This document shows, in pieces, positions 14,535-22,871 of a DNA stretch of 31,954 bases (position 1 is the first letter of the stretch; every line of letters begins with the position of its first letter). The position numbers and the translations under genes are program-made. The notes under the pieces were generated by a model. It saw only the letters and a program-made list of their open reading frames with translations. It was not told the origin of the DNA and ran no database searches. Source of the stretch: Azotobacter paspali. GTDB taxonomy: Bacteria > Pseudomonadota > Gammaproteobacteria > Pseudomonadales > Pseudomonadaceae. The DNA lies in the NCBI RefSeq assembly GCF_042434745.1, contig NZ_JBHLSS010000072.1; one strand, 5' to 3'.

Positions 14535-15830
14535 TCAGGTAAATTCGAGGATGAAGCGAGTCCAGCCCTCGCTGGACTCGCAGCGGATCTCCCCGCCATG
14601 GGCGCGGACGATGGAGCGGGCCAGGGCGAGGCCCAGGCCGGCGTGCTCGCCGTCGCCTTCGCGCCGTGCCGGATCGACCCGGTAGAAGCGGTCGAACAGT
14701 TTCGGCAACTGCTCGGGCAGTATAGCCGGGCCGCTGTTACCGACCTCGAGGCGCAGGCGGCTCGGGGTGCCGGTCAGCTCCAGGCGAATCTCGCCGCCGG
14801 CCGGGGTGAAGCGCAGGGCGTTGTCCAGCAGGTTGGACAGCGCCCGGAGCAGCATGCCGCGGTCGGCCATCAACTGGGCATCGCCACGGCGTTCCAGGTG
14901 TATCCCGGCATCCTCGGCCAGCGGTGCGAAGTAGTCGAGCAGCGTGTCGATCTCTGTGCCGAGCGTCAGCGGCTCGCGGTTCGGCAACAGCAGGCCGTGG
15001 TCCGCCTTGGCCAGCAGTAGCATGTCGGCGACCATCTGCGCCAGCCGCTGCAGTTCCTCCAGGTTGGAATGCAGGGCCTCGCGGTACTCCTCCAGGGCGC
15101 GTGGCCGGGAGAGAGTCACCTGGGTTTGGGTCAGCAGATTGGACAGTGGCGTGCGTAGCTCGTGGGCGATGTCCGCGGAGAAGGCCGAGAGCCTGGCGAA
15201 GGCATCCTCCAGCCGCGCCAGCATGGCGTTGAAGGCCTGCGCCAGTTCGGCCAGCTCGGCGGGCTGGCGGTCCTGTTCCAGGCGGGTGGTCAGCGAGCTG
15301 GCGGAAATCCCGCCCGCCACTTCGCCCATCCGCCGCAACGGGCGCAGGCTGCGGCGCACTGCCCAGGCGCCGAGCAGGGCGGTGGCCAGGGCGGACAGAC
15401 CGACGCCGAACCAAATCATGCGCTGCATATCTTCGAGAAAATGCCGGTGGTGAGCGATGTTCAGGCGCACGACCAGCCGCGTGCCATCGGCGTTCCGTGC
15501 CTCCAGGGTGCGCAGGGCGGCGGGATCGCTATCGGGGAGGCTGTCGAACCAGAGGTGACCGTCGCCGCCGATGATATGCAGGCTCAGCTCCGGATGCCGG
15601 GCCAGCTCTTCCCGCACGGCGGGCAAGCGACCCGGCAGGTCCGCCTGGTCGGCGACGCCGTCGAGCAGGCCGCGCAGCACCGCCAGTTCGCCCGCCAGTC
15701 GTTGTCGATCGAGTTCGACGAAGTGCGCCTCGCTGGCCTGGTTGAAGAAGAGCCCGGCGAGCAGCGAGACGGCCGCGCTGCAAGCGGCGAACAGCAGGCT
15801 CAGGCGCGTACCGAGGGATAGCGGTCTCAT
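14535..15830 (-). CDS. copS: Heavy-metal sensor histidine kinase, CopS-like
   Basis: The 431-aa inner-membrane kinase is of the CusS/CopS/IrlS family and probably senses periplasmic copper. Transmembrane segments are at about residues 8-30 and 138-158. The periplasmic region has H36 near the first segment and a His cluster (HHRH, residues 127-130) near the second, plausible copper ligands by analogy with CusS/CopS. HAMP follows at 158-212, phospho-acceptor H223 (ADIAHELRTPLSNLL), the N-box SNLLDNALRFTP and the G-box AGLGLALARSIV. Its ATG overlaps the copR stop by 4 bp. No copper resistance genes are adjacent, so targets lie elsewhere. Confidence 0.88.
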   Translation of the reverse strand: MRPLSLGTRLSLLFAACSAAVSLLAGLFFNQASEAHFVELDRQRLAGELAVLRGLLDGVADQADLPGRLPAVREELARHPELSLHIIGGDGHLWFDSLPDSDPAALRTLEARNADGTRLVVRLNIAHHRHFLEDMQRMIWFGVGLSALATALLGAWAVRRSLRPLRRMGEVAGGISASSLTTRLEQDRQPAELAELAQAFNAMLARLEDAFARLSAFSADIAHELRTPLSNLLTQTQVTLSRPRALEEYREALHSNLEELQRLAQMVADMLLLAKADHGLLLPNREPLTLGTEIDTLLDYFAPLAEDAGIHLERRGDAQLMADRGMLLRALSNLLDNALRFTPAGGEIRLELTGTPSRLRLEVGNSGPAILPEQLPKLFDRFYRVDPARREGDGEHAGLGLALARSIVRAHGGEIRCESSEGWTRFILEFT

Positions 15831-16510
15831 GGCGCCTCGCGCACCTCGAGGACATAGCCGAGGCCGCGCACCGTATGGATCAGCGGCGGCACGAAGCTGT
15901 CGTCGATCTTCGCGCGCAGGCGGCGCACGGCCACTTCCACAACGTTGGTCCCGCTGTCGAAGTGCATGTTCCAGACCTCGACGGCAATCAGCGACTTGGG
16001 CAGCACTTCGCCCTGGCGGCGCAGCAGCAGTTCGAGCAGGGCGAATTCCCTGGGCGCCAGCTCGATGCGCCGGCCGTTGCGGCGGACTCGCCGGCGCAAC
16101 AGATCGAGCTCCAGGTCGGCGGCCTGCAGGCGGGTTTCCGGGGCCGAGACCTGCCCGCGGCGCAGCAGGCTGCGCACCCGCGCCAGCAACTCGGCGAAGG
16201 CGAAGGGCTTGACCAGGTAGTCGTCGGCACCCAGCTCCAGGCCGTGCACCCGGTCCGCCACCGCATCGCGGGCAGTGAGAAACAGCACCGGCGTCTCCAG
16301 GCCCGCCTGGCGCACAGCGTTCAGGATCTGCCAGCCGTCGCGCTCGGGCAGCATCACGTCGAGGATCAGCAGATCGTACTCGCCTGCCAGCGCCAGGCGT
16401 TCGCCGCTCGTGCCGTCGACGGCCAGATCGACGGCGAAGCCGGCCTCGCCGAGTCCCTGCAGCAGGGCGCAGCCGGTCTTGGGTTCGTCTTCGACGATCA
16501 GCAATTTCAT
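15827..16510 (-). CDS. copR: Heavy-metal response regulator, CopR-like
   Basis: The 227-aa OmpR/PhoB-type regulator starts MKLLIVEDEPKTG and closely resembles CopR/CusR/IrlR. The receiver domain has phospho-acceptor D51 (LLILDVMLPERDG) and the family motif LTARDAVADRVHGLELGADDYLVKPFAF. The winged-helix domain (about 130-222) carries LLRRQGEVLPKSLIAVEVW and ends IHTVRGLGYVLE. ATG at 16510 fits alignment to relatives, and GGTGG is 8 nt upstream; an ATG two codons earlier (16516) is possible. A possible -10 TATAAA lies on the minus strand near 16538. It is cotranscribed with copS and divergent from queF. Confidence 0.9.
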   Translation of the reverse strand: MKLLIVEDEPKTGCALLQGLGEAGFAVDLAVDGTSGERLALAGEYDLLILDVMLPERDGWQILNAVRQAGLETPVLFLTARDAVADRVHGLELGADDYLVKPFAFAELLARVRSLLRRGQVSAPETRLQAADLELDLLRRRVRRNGRRIELAPREFALLELLLRRQGEVLPKSLIAVEVWNMHFDSGTNVVEVAVRRLRAKIDDSFVPPLIHTVRGLGYVLEVREAP

Positions 16511-16634
16511 CGTCATGTCCACCAAGAAAGGAGATCCTTTATAGCGGCTACTGGCCCGTTCGTCCTGCGGCATGAAAGCCGGTCGCGAACCCGATACACT
16601 GCCGCGTTCGATCAGGTCACCCGGTTTTCGCATC

Positions 16635-17465
16635 ATGCATCCCGCCGCCGAAGATTCCCCGCTGGGCAAGTCCAGCGAATACCTCGACACCTACACGCCG
16701 TCCCTGCTGTTCCCCATCCCGCGCGCGCCGAAATGGGCCGAGCTGGGGCTGGCGGCCGAAAATCTGCCGTACCTCGGGGTGGATGTGTGGAACTGCTACG
16801 AGCTGTCGTGGCTGCTGCCTTCCGGCAAGCCGGTGGTGGCCGTCGGCGAGTTCGTGATCCCTGCCGATTCGCCGAACATCGTCGAATCGAAGTCCTTCAA
16901 GCTCTATCTCAACTCGCTCAATCAGACCGTCTTCGCCGACCGCGAAGTGTTGCGCGAGACTCTGGCCAGGGATCTTTCCGCCGCCAGCGGCGCGCCGGTG
17001 GCGGTGCGCCTGCGCAGTCTGGACGAAGTGCAGGAGCATGGCGTCGCGACATTGCCCGGACAGTGCATCGACGAACTGGACGTGACTATCGACCGCTATA
17101 GGCGGCCGTCGGCCGAGCTGCTGCGCTGCGACTCGGCGCGCCGAGTGGAACAGGTGCTGCACAGCCATCTGCTCAAGTCCAACTGCCCGGTGACCGGTCA
17201 GCCGGACTGGGGCAGCCTGGTGGTCGATTACCATGGCCCGGAGCTGGACCCCGCCAGTCTGCTGGCCTATGTGGTGAGCTTCCGCCAGCATGCGGATTTC
17301 CACGAGCAGTGCGTCGAGCGCATCTTCCTCGATCTGTTGCGCCTGCTGGAGCCGGAGCGGCTGACCGTCTATGCGCGCTACGTGCGCCGTGGCGGATTGG
17401 ACATCAACCCCTGGCGCAGCACCGGGGCGATGGTCGCGGGCAACTGGCGCCTGGCGCGCCAGTGA
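16635..17465 (+). CDS. queF: NADPH-dependent 7-cyano-7-deazaguanine reductase
   Basis: The 276-aa QueF is the long, two-domain (YqcD/type II) form that reduces preQ0 to preQ1 in queuosine biosynthesis, with NADPH. The QueF motif ESKSFKLYLNSLNQ begins near residue 84. The catalytic cysteine is C184 in LKSNCPVTGQPDWG, followed by D191. FHEQCVERIF and YVRRGGLDINPWRS complete the C-terminal domain. The ATG at 16635 gives the P. aeruginosa length; the open frame extends 21 codons further without homology. It is convergent with trkH. Confidence 0.96.
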   Translation: MHPAAEDSPLGKSSEYLDTYTPSLLFPIPRAPKWAELGLAAENLPYLGVDVWNCYELSWLLPSGKPVVAVGEFVIPADSPNIVESKSFKLYLNSLNQTVFADREVLRETLARDLSAASGAPVAVRLRSLDEVQEHGVATLPGQCIDELDVTIDRYRRPSAELLRCDSARRVEQVLHSHLLKSNCPVTGQPDWGSLVVDYHGPELDPASLLAYVVSFRQHADFHEQCVERIFLDLLRLLEPERLTVYARYVRRGGLDINPWRSTGAMVAGNWRLARQ

Positions 17466-17469
17466 CGGG

Positions 17470-17486
17470 GCGGGCGCACTGCCCGC
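17470..17486. terminator. Hairpin between convergent queF and trkH
   Basis: GCGGGC (17470-17475) and GCCCGC (17481-17486) form a 6-bp GC stem with loop GCACT, filling the gap between the two stop codons. There is no T-run, so strength is doubtful. Confidence 0.4.
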
Positions 17487-18938
17487 TCAGTGCTTCCAGA
17501 AGCTCGGCGTCACCAGCACCAGCACGGTGATGATCTCCAGGCGGCCGAGCAGCATGCCGATCGACAGCAGCCACTTAGCGGAATCCGGCAGGCTGGCGAA
17601 GTTGCCGGTCGGGCCGATGGTGGGGCCGAGGCCGGGACCCACGTTGCACACCGCGGTGGCCGCGCCGGTCAGGGCGGTGATCAGGTCGAGCCCGATGAAG
17701 CTGAGGCCCAGGGCGATGGCGCCGATGGTGATGGTGAAGAAGAACGAGAAGGTGAGGATCGAGCGGACGATTTCCTCGTCGAGGTTGTGGCCGTTGTACT
17801 GTTGCTTGAGCACTGCCCGGGGGTGGATCAACTGGCGCATGTTGGACTTGAGCAGCACATAGGCGACCTGGAAGCGGAAGATTTTCAGGCCGCCGGTGGT
17901 CGAGCCCGAGCAGCCGCCGACGAAGGTCAGGTAGAAGAACAGCATGGTCGCGAACCCGCCCCACTGCGTGTAGTCGCCGAGGGCGAAGCCGGTGGTGCTG
18001 ACCACCGACACCACATTTAGGGTGACGACGCGCAGGGCGTCGACGAGCGAGTGGTCGGAGTGTTGCCAGTACCAGAGGCCGAACAGCAGGCTGGTGAGGA
18101 TTAGCATCAGCAGGAAGCCGCGCACCTGATGGTCGCGGAACAGGGCCTGGTGGTTGCCGCGCAGGGTGGATACGTAGAGGGTGAAAGGTAGGCTGCCGAG
18201 CAGCATGAAGACGATGGCTATCCAATGTGCGGCCGGGCTGAACTTGCCCATCGAGGCGTCCGAGGTGGAAAAGCCGCCGGTGGAAATGGTCGACATCGCA
18301 TGATTGATGGCGTCGAACCAGTTCATCCCGGCCAGATGGAAGGCCAGGATGCCGATCACGGTAAAGCCGACGTAGATGCCGACGATGTACTTGGCCACCA
18401 TGTGCGAGCGCGGCATCACCTTTTCCGACCAGTCCGAGGATTCGGTCTGGAACAGGCGCATGCCGCCGACGCGCAGCAGTGGCAGGATCGCCACCGCCAT
18501 GGCGATGAAGCCGATGCCGCCCAGCCAGTGCAGCATGGAGCGCCACATCAGCACGCCGGGCGAGGCGCTGTCCAGCCCGGACAGCACGGTCGAGCCGGTG
18601 GTGGTGATGCCGGACATGGTTTCGAAGAAGGCGTCGGTGTAACTGATGTTCTGCAGCAGGTTCAGCGGCAGGGCGGCGAAGACGCAGACCACCAGCCAAC
18701 TGGTGGTGGTCAGCAGGTACATGTCGCGTGGCCGCAGATGCACCTGTTCGGGACGGCCGGGGAGGATCAGGGCGACCCCGGCGCCGAGGGTGATCATGCT
18801 CGCCCAGACGAAGGATTCGATCTCGTGGGTATGCTCGTAGATCACCAGGGTCAGCATCGGCAGAACCATGCCGGTGGCGAGTGTGATCAGGAAGAGGCCG
18901 AGAATGAAACCGATGATGCGCAGGGTCGGCAGAGCCAT
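17487..18938 (-). CDS. trkH: Trk potassium uptake protein TrkH
   Basis: The 483-aa inner-membrane protein is the K+-translocating subunit of the Trk system, which needs TrkA in the cytosol. The four half-filter sequences are present: GITTTGSTV, ISTGGFSTSD, SVVSTTGFALGD and AVCNVGPGLG. The repeated M1-P-M2 hydrophobic pattern covers the whole length. The start MALPTLRIIGF was chosen because it matches relatives and the ~484-aa family length; an ATG 12 codons upstream (18974) would add an unconserved N-terminus. trkA is not in the window. It is divergent from the YkgJ-type gene. Confidence 0.95.
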   Translation of the reverse strand: MALPTLRIIGFILGLFLITLATGMVLPMLTLVIYEHTHEIESFVWASMITLGAGVALILPGRPEQVHLRPRDMYLLTTTSWLVVCVFAALPLNLLQNISYTDAFFETMSGITTTGSTVLSGLDSASPGVLMWRSMLHWLGGIGFIAMAVAILPLLRVGGMRLFQTESSDWSEKVMPRSHMVAKYIVGIYVGFTVIGILAFHLAGMNWFDAINHAMSTISTGGFSTSDASMGKFSPAAHWIAIVFMLLGSLPFTLYVSTLRGNHQALFRDHQVRGFLLMLILTSLLFGLWYWQHSDHSLVDALRVVTLNVVSVVSTTGFALGDYTQWGGFATMLFFYLTFVGGCSGSTTGGLKIFRFQVAYVLLKSNMRQLIHPRAVLKQQYNGHNLDEEIVRSILTFSFFFTITIGAIALGLSFIGLDLITALTGAATAVCNVGPGLGPTIGPTGNFASLPDSAKWLLSIGMLLGRLEIITVLVLVTPSFWKH

Positions 18939-19024
18939 GGAAAGAGCCTGAGCTGAGTGTTCAAGGCGGGCCATTCTACCCGCGTCGGTCGCCCTGTAAA
19001 CCGCTCGTCCGGCTGCTGGCCCTC

Positions 19025-19052
19025 TTCACAAGCGCATGCCGGCGAATAGAAT
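19025..19052 (+). promoter_or_regulatory. Possible promoter of the YkgJ-type gene
   Basis: TTCACA (19025-19030), a 16-bp spacer and TAGAAT (19047-19052) lie upstream of the YkgJ-type gene. A T-run (TTTTTT) follows the -10. The long leader of about 100 bp shows no other clear signal. Confidence 0.35.
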
Positions 19053-19161
19053 AGCGATGCTTTTTTGGGGCAGGCGGGCGGAGGGCGTCCTGCGGCTTTC
19101 TTGCCGTTCCTTCGCGCAGCCTGGGTGCCGGCCCGTGCCGGTTTCTTGTCGTTTCCCAATC

Positions 19162-19533
19162 ATGTCCGATCAGAATCCTTGTTTGACGTGCGGCGCCTGC
19201 TGCGCACACTTTCGTGTGTCCTTCTATTGGGGCGAGTGCCATTGCGCCGGCGGACCTGTTCCCGACGATCTGGTGCTACCGGTGGGGCCGCATCTGGTGG
19301 CGATGCGTGGTACCGAGAGCAGGCCGGTGCGTTGCGCCGGGCTGCTCGGCGAGGTCGGCGGCTCGGTACGCTGTACCCTCTATGGACAGCGTTCCAGTAC
19401 CTGCCGGGAGTTCGAGGCCTCCTGGAGCAACGGCCAAGCCAATCCCTGCTGCGACAAGGCCCGCGCCGCCCATGGCCTGCCACCGTTGACGCCGCCGTTG
19501 CAGCCGGATCTGGCCCCGCAGCGGGTGGCCTGA
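19162..19533 (+). CDS. YkgJ family cysteine cluster protein
   Basis: The 123-aa protein belongs to the YkgJ/zinc- or iron-chelating cysteine cluster family (UPF0153), whose function is poorly known. The N-terminal C7-x2-C10-x2-C13-C14 motif is followed by further cysteines in GECHCAGG, VRCAGLLG, VRCTLYGQRSSTCREFE and NPCCDKARAAHG. The ATG (MSDQNPCLTCG) sits directly before the cluster. The frame is open 42 codons further upstream, but that part is low-similarity. It is followed 49 bp later by the nitroreductase gene on the same strand. Confidence 0.87.
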   Translation: MSDQNPCLTCGACCAHFRVSFYWGECHCAGGPVPDDLVLPVGPHLVAMRGTESRPVRCAGLLGEVGGSVRCTLYGQRSSTCREFEASWSNGQANPCCDKARAAHGLPPLTPPLQPDLAPQRVA

Positions 19534-19582
19534 AGGGGGAGCCCGGCGTAGACTTTTCCCCGCACAGTCCAAGGAGGTGCTC

Positions 19583-20143
19583 ATGGAGGCTCTCGATGCC
19601 CTGCTCAATCGCGTTTCCGTCGCTCGCCTGCGTGATCCGGCGCCGAGTGCCGAGCAGCGCGAGCGCCTGTTCGCTGCCGCCTTGCGCGTGCCGGACCATG
19701 CGCAATTGCGGCCCTGGCGCTTTCTGAGCGTGGAGGGCGAGGCCCGGGTACGTCTCGGCGAGCTGTTCGCCCGCGCCATTGCCGACAACCAGCCGGATGT
19801 CCACGAGGCGGTTCTGCAAAAAGCTCGCAGTGCGCCGCTGCGGGCACCGTTGCTGGTGGTGGTGATCGCCAGCCCGAAGGCGCATCCCAGGGTGCCGGAG
19901 ATCGAGCAGGTGTTGAGCGCCGGCTGTGCCGCCCATGCCTTGCTGCTGGCCGCCCATGCCCAGGGGCTCGGCGCCATGTGGCGGACCGGCGATGTGGCTT
20001 ACGATCCGCTGGTGGCAGCCGGCCTGGGCCTGGCCGGCAATGAGCGGATCGTCGGTTTTCTCTATTTGGGAACCCCAGAGGGTGAGCCACGGGTGCCGCA
20101 CCGGTTGGATACGGTCGAGTTCGTCGACGCCTGGCTAGGCTGA
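19583..20143 (+). CDS. ydjA: Nitroreductase family protein, YdjA type
   Basis: The 186-aa FMN-dependent oxidoreductase resembles E. coli YdjA, one of the smallest nitroreductases. Family features include the N-terminal RVSVARLRDPAPS, LRVPDHAQLRPWRFL (FMN phosphate contact region), SAGCAAHALLLAAHAQGLGAMWRTGD and FLYLGTPEGEPR. AAGGAGG lies 5 bp upstream of the ATG at 19583; a GTG two codons before overlaps that site and is unlikely. The physiological substrate is unknown. It is convergent with the cpxS-like gene across 12 bp. Confidence 0.9.
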   Translation: MEALDALLNRVSVARLRDPAPSAEQRERLFAAALRVPDHAQLRPWRFLSVEGEARVRLGELFARAIADNQPDVHEAVLQKARSAPLRAPLLVVVIASPKAHPRVPEIEQVLSAGCAAHALLLAAHAQGLGAMWRTGDVAYDPLVAAGLGLAGNERIVGFLYLGTPEGEPRVPHRLDTVEFVDAWLG

Positions 20144-20155
20144 AGGCAAGAGGGA

Positions 20156-21496
20156 TCAGCGGGGCGTGGTCAGCGGCAGATCGAGGGTGGCGACGAAGCC
20201 GCCGTCCGGGTGATTGGCGAAAATCAGCCGGCCGTTGTGGCGTTCCGCGGCGCGCCGGGCGATGGCCAGCCCCAGCCCGTGGCCGGCCGCGCTCTGTCCG
20301 GGCGCGCGGTAGAAGGGCTCGTCCAAGCGGGCCAGGTGCTCCTCCGCCACGCCCGGGCCGTGATCGCGCACGCTGAGCAGCAGGTGTTCGCCTTGGCGTT
20401 TGGCGTGGATTTCCACCGGCTGGCCCGCCGGGCTGAAACGCAGGGCATTGCGCAGCAGGTTGTCCAGCGCCCGTTCGAGCATGTCCGGCCAGCCAGACAG
20501 TTCGAGTCCCGGGGCCAGTTCGCTGCGGATTTCCCGGTCCGGAGTGCTGAGTGCGTAGTCGTTGCGCAGGCGCGCGACCAGTTCGCTCAGATCGATCGGG
20601 TGAGCCGCGCCGGGATCCGCGTCGAGGCGCGCGAGGGCGAGGATCTCGCCGATCAATGCCTCTAGGCGGTCGCATTCCTGGGTCAGGCGTGGCCACAGGT
20701 GGGCACGCTCCTGCGCATCGGCGCGCTCGGCCAGGGCCAGGGCGATGCGCAGTCGCGCCAGCGGCGAGCGCAGCTCGTGGGAGACGTCGCGCAGCAACTG
20801 GCGCTGGCTGCCGATCAGGCCCTGCAGACGTGCGCCCATGCGGTTGAAGTCGCGTGCCAGCACGCCCAGTTCGTCGTGCCGGTCGGCCAGTCGCGCCAGG
20901 CTGTTCTGTTGATAGCTGGTCTGGCCGAGATCGTGTACGGCGCGGCGCAGGCGGTTCAGCGGGCGGGTGATGGAGGCGGTCAGCAGTAGGCTGAACAGGG
21001 TCAGCACCACCAGAGCGATGAACAGGGCGCTGAGCGGCCAGAGCAGGCTGTCTTGGCGCCAGTCCTGCAGTTCCCCATGGGCAATCCGGTAGATGAAAAA
21101 GTAGCTCTGCCCGGTTTTCGGGCTGGTGTACTCCTGGCTCAACTGGCGCCAAGGAAAGCGTGGCAGATTGGGGCGGTTGTCGGAGTCGGGCGGTGGCGGC
21201 GACCGATCGCGGCGGACAATAGGGTCGCGGCTGGACAGGTGGCGGCCGGCGTCGTCCAGCACCTGGACGGAAACGCGGTACTGCCGGCGGTTTTCGTCCA
21301 GCAAAAATTGCGCGGCCAGTGCGCCCTGGGCCTCGTAGCGCTCCGTCCAGCGGGCGGCGAGGTCCTGCATGCCGGGGTGGCGGGCGATGATCAAGGCATC
21401 GTTGTTCAATGCCCGGCCGAGCAGGATGGACAGCCCGGCGACCAGCACCAAGGCCAGCCAGAACGCTGCCAGGACTCGCCAGAAGAGTGAGCGCAT
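20156..21496 (-). CDS. cpxS: CpxA/CpxS-like sensor histidine kinase
   Basis: The 446-aa inner-membrane kinase corresponds to P. aeruginosa PA3206 (CpxS/CpxA), which senses envelope stress. Transmembrane segments are at about residues 8-28 and 151-174, flanking a periplasmic domain with a proline-rich stretch (PPPPDSDNRPNLP). HAMP spans 175-228. The phospho-acceptor is H240 (RDVSHELRSPLARLR), the N-box LDNLLRNALRFSP, and the G-box DHGPGV and GHGLGLAIARRA. It is transcribed after the cpxP-like gene, but a strong terminator-like hairpin (21589-21616) intervenes, so kinase expression may be limited or need its own promoter in the 128-bp gap. Confidence 0.88.
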   Translation of the reverse strand: MRSLFWRVLAAFWLALVLVAGLSILLGRALNNDALIIARHPGMQDLAARWTERYEAQGALAAQFLLDENRRQYRVSVQVLDDAGRHLSSRDPIVRRDRSPPPPDSDNRPNLPRFPWRQLSQEYTSPKTGQSYFFIYRIAHGELQDWRQDSLLWPLSALFIALVVLTLFSLLLTASITRPLNRLRRAVHDLGQTSYQQNSLARLADRHDELGVLARDFNRMGARLQGLIGSQRQLLRDVSHELRSPLARLRIALALAERADAQERAHLWPRLTQECDRLEALIGEILALARLDADPGAAHPIDLSELVARLRNDYALSTPDREIRSELAPGLELSGWPDMLERALDNLLRNALRFSPAGQPVEIHAKRQGEHLLLSVRDHGPGVAEEHLARLDEPFYRAPGQSAAGHGLGLAIARRAAERHNGRLIFANHPDGGFVATLDLPLTTPR

Positions 21497-21584
21497 AGGG
21501 AATCCGGTGCCGATGTGTCTGGCCCTTCGATCGACCGGTTGCGGCGATTCGGGTCAACCAGTCAACCGAGTAGGCCTCTGGACG

Positions 21585-21616
21585 GAAAAGCCGGGTCGCC
21601 GGAAAGCGACCCGGCT
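21585..21616 (-). terminator. Terminator between the cpxP-like gene and cpxS
   Basis: A perfect 11-bp GC-rich stem (21589-21599 with 21606-21616) has a 6-nt loop and is followed on the minus strand by CTTTTCC. It starts 9 bp past the cpxP-like stop. It is well formed and should end or attenuate transcription before cpxS. Confidence 0.8.
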
Positions 21617-21624
21617 GGGTGGAC

Positions 21625-22074
21625 TTATTGCGGCTTGACTTCCTTCTCGGCCTTCCACTTGCGGAACTCTTCCCACTCGGCGCGGCGCTTCTCCTGCTCG
21701 GCCTTGCGCTCGTCGAAGGCTTTCTGCTGTTCCGGGGTCAGTTGGTCGCGGAAAGCCTTGTCAGCTTTCTCGCGGCTCGCCTGCAATTCTTTCTGCATTG
21801 CCTCTTTGTCGGCCTCGGACAGCTTGTCCAGGTAGCGCTGAGTGATTTCGCGATTCTCCTTGCTGGCCTCCTTGCGGGCTTCGAACATGGCCTTGCGTTG
21901 TTCGTCGGTCAGCTTGAGTCCATGCGCGGGGCCCATCATCCCCTGCATGCCTTCCGGGCCTTTATGCTGGTGATAGCCGGGCTCCATGGCACAGGGCGGA
22001 TGGCCCGGTTCGGCGGCGAGCGCGGCGGCGGGCAGGGCGGCGGCGAGCAGTAGCATGGAAAGGGTCTTGCGCAT
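21625..22074 (-). CDS. Spy/CpxP-like periplasmic protein
   Basis: The 149-aa protein has a signal peptide (MRKTLSMLLLAAALPAAALA, cleavage after ALA), a helical charged body and two LTxxQ-type motifs (LTDEQRKAMFEARKE near residue 55 and LTPEQQKAFDERKAE near 110), the mark of the Spy/CpxP family. Such proteins act as periplasmic chaperones or dampen Cpx signalling. Counterpart: PA3205. It lies between cpxR and cpxS and is preceded by a CpxR box, so it is probably Cpx-induced. RBS AAGGAG is 7 nt upstream of the ATG. Confidence 0.9.
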   Translation of the reverse strand: MRKTLSMLLLAAALPAAALAAEPGHPPCAMEPGYHQHKGPEGMQGMMGPAHGLKLTDEQRKAMFEARKEASKENREITQRYLDKLSEADKEAMQKELQASREKADKAFRDQLTPEQQKAFDERKAEQEKRRAEWEEFRKWKAEKEVKPQ

Positions 22075-22158
22075 GATATGTCTCCTTGGTGCGAAATCGG
22101 CTTGTTTGCCGGACGACTTCAGTCTAGGGAAAGCACGGTCAGGTGAGGTCAGGCGAGG

Positions 22159-22174
22159 GTAAAGGCTGGGTAAA
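22159..22174. promoter_or_regulatory. CpxR box upstream of the cpxP-like gene
   Basis: GTAAA (22159-22163), a 6-bp spacer and GTAAA (22170-22174) match the CpxR consensus GTAAA-N(4-8)-GTAAA. It lies between the cpxR stop and the cpxP-like gene. A -10 like TAGACT (minus strand, 22121-22126) would put the box at about -45 to -60 from transcription start, a usual activator position, and no good -35 is present. Confidence 0.7.
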
Positions 22175-22181
22175 GTTACCT

Positions 22182-22859
22182 TCAGGCGCTGTAGTAGTAG
22201 CCCCTGCTGCGCAGGGCGAGGATGCGCGGGCTGCCGTCGGGGTGAGGACCGAGCTTCTTGCGCAGGTTGCTGACGTGCATGTCCAGGCTGCGGTCGTAGA
22301 GGGTCAGTTTGCGGCCGAGGGCCAGTTGCGCCAGGGTCTGCTTGTCCACCGGCTTGCCGGGCTGGCGCAGCAGGGCTTCGAGCAGGCGGCTCTCGGAGGC
22401 GGTGAGAGCGACCTCGTGCCCTGCGATGTCGACCACTCCGCGCACCGTGCTAAAGCATAGATCGCCCAGTTCCAATTGGCTGGAGGCCGCCGGCGGCTGG
22501 CTGCGGCGCAGCACGGCGCGCAGGCGGGCGGTCAGCTCGCGCGGGTCGCAGGGTTTGGCCAGATAGTCGTCCGCGCCGAGCTCCAGGCCGAGGATGCGGT
22601 CGAGCGGCTCGCCTCGGGCGGAGAGCATCAGCACCGGCAGATCCGGGAAGTTGCCGCGCAACTGCTTGAGCAGTTCCAGGCCTGAACCGTCGGGCAGCAT
22701 CACATCCAGCACCACGACGTCCGGAGTCTTTTCGGCGAGGGCGCCGCGAGCGGCCTGGCCATCATGGCAGGCGCGCATCTGGAAGCCTTCCTGGGTCAGC
22801 CAACTGCCCAGCAGTTCGCACAGCTCGCAGTCGTCGTCGATCAGCAGTAGTTCGCTCAT
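22182..22859 (-). CDS. cpxR: CpxR-like response regulator
   Basis: The 225-aa OmpR-type regulator corresponds to P. aeruginosa PA3204 (CpxR), which activates envelope-stress and efflux genes. The receiver has the acidic pocket D8-D10, phospho-acceptor D52 (VVVLDVMLPDGSG) and LGADDYLAKPCDPRE. The winged-helix DNA-binding domain (about 128-224) has LTASESRLLEALLRQPGKPVD and ends RILALRSRGYYYS. It is 12 bp after yciI on the same strand, with no obvious Shine-Dalgarno, which suggests coupling or a leader of its own. Confidence 0.92.
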   Translation of the reverse strand: MSELLLIDDDCELCELLGSWLTQEGFQMRACHDGQAARGALAEKTPDVVVLDVMLPDGSGLELLKQLRGNFPDLPVLMLSARGEPLDRILGLELGADDYLAKPCDPRELTARLRAVLRRSQPPAASSQLELGDLCFSTVRGVVDIAGHEVALTASESRLLEALLRQPGKPVDKQTLAQLALGRKLTLYDRSLDMHVSNLRKKLGPHPDGSPRILALRSRGYYYSA

Positions 22860-22871
22860 GGTGGGGCGTGG

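Noticed and set aside
19605..21557. 650-aa minus-strand frame across cpxS
   Set aside because: Arg/Pro-rich shadow of the cpxS and nitroreductase genes; the true cpxS frame has all kinase motifs.
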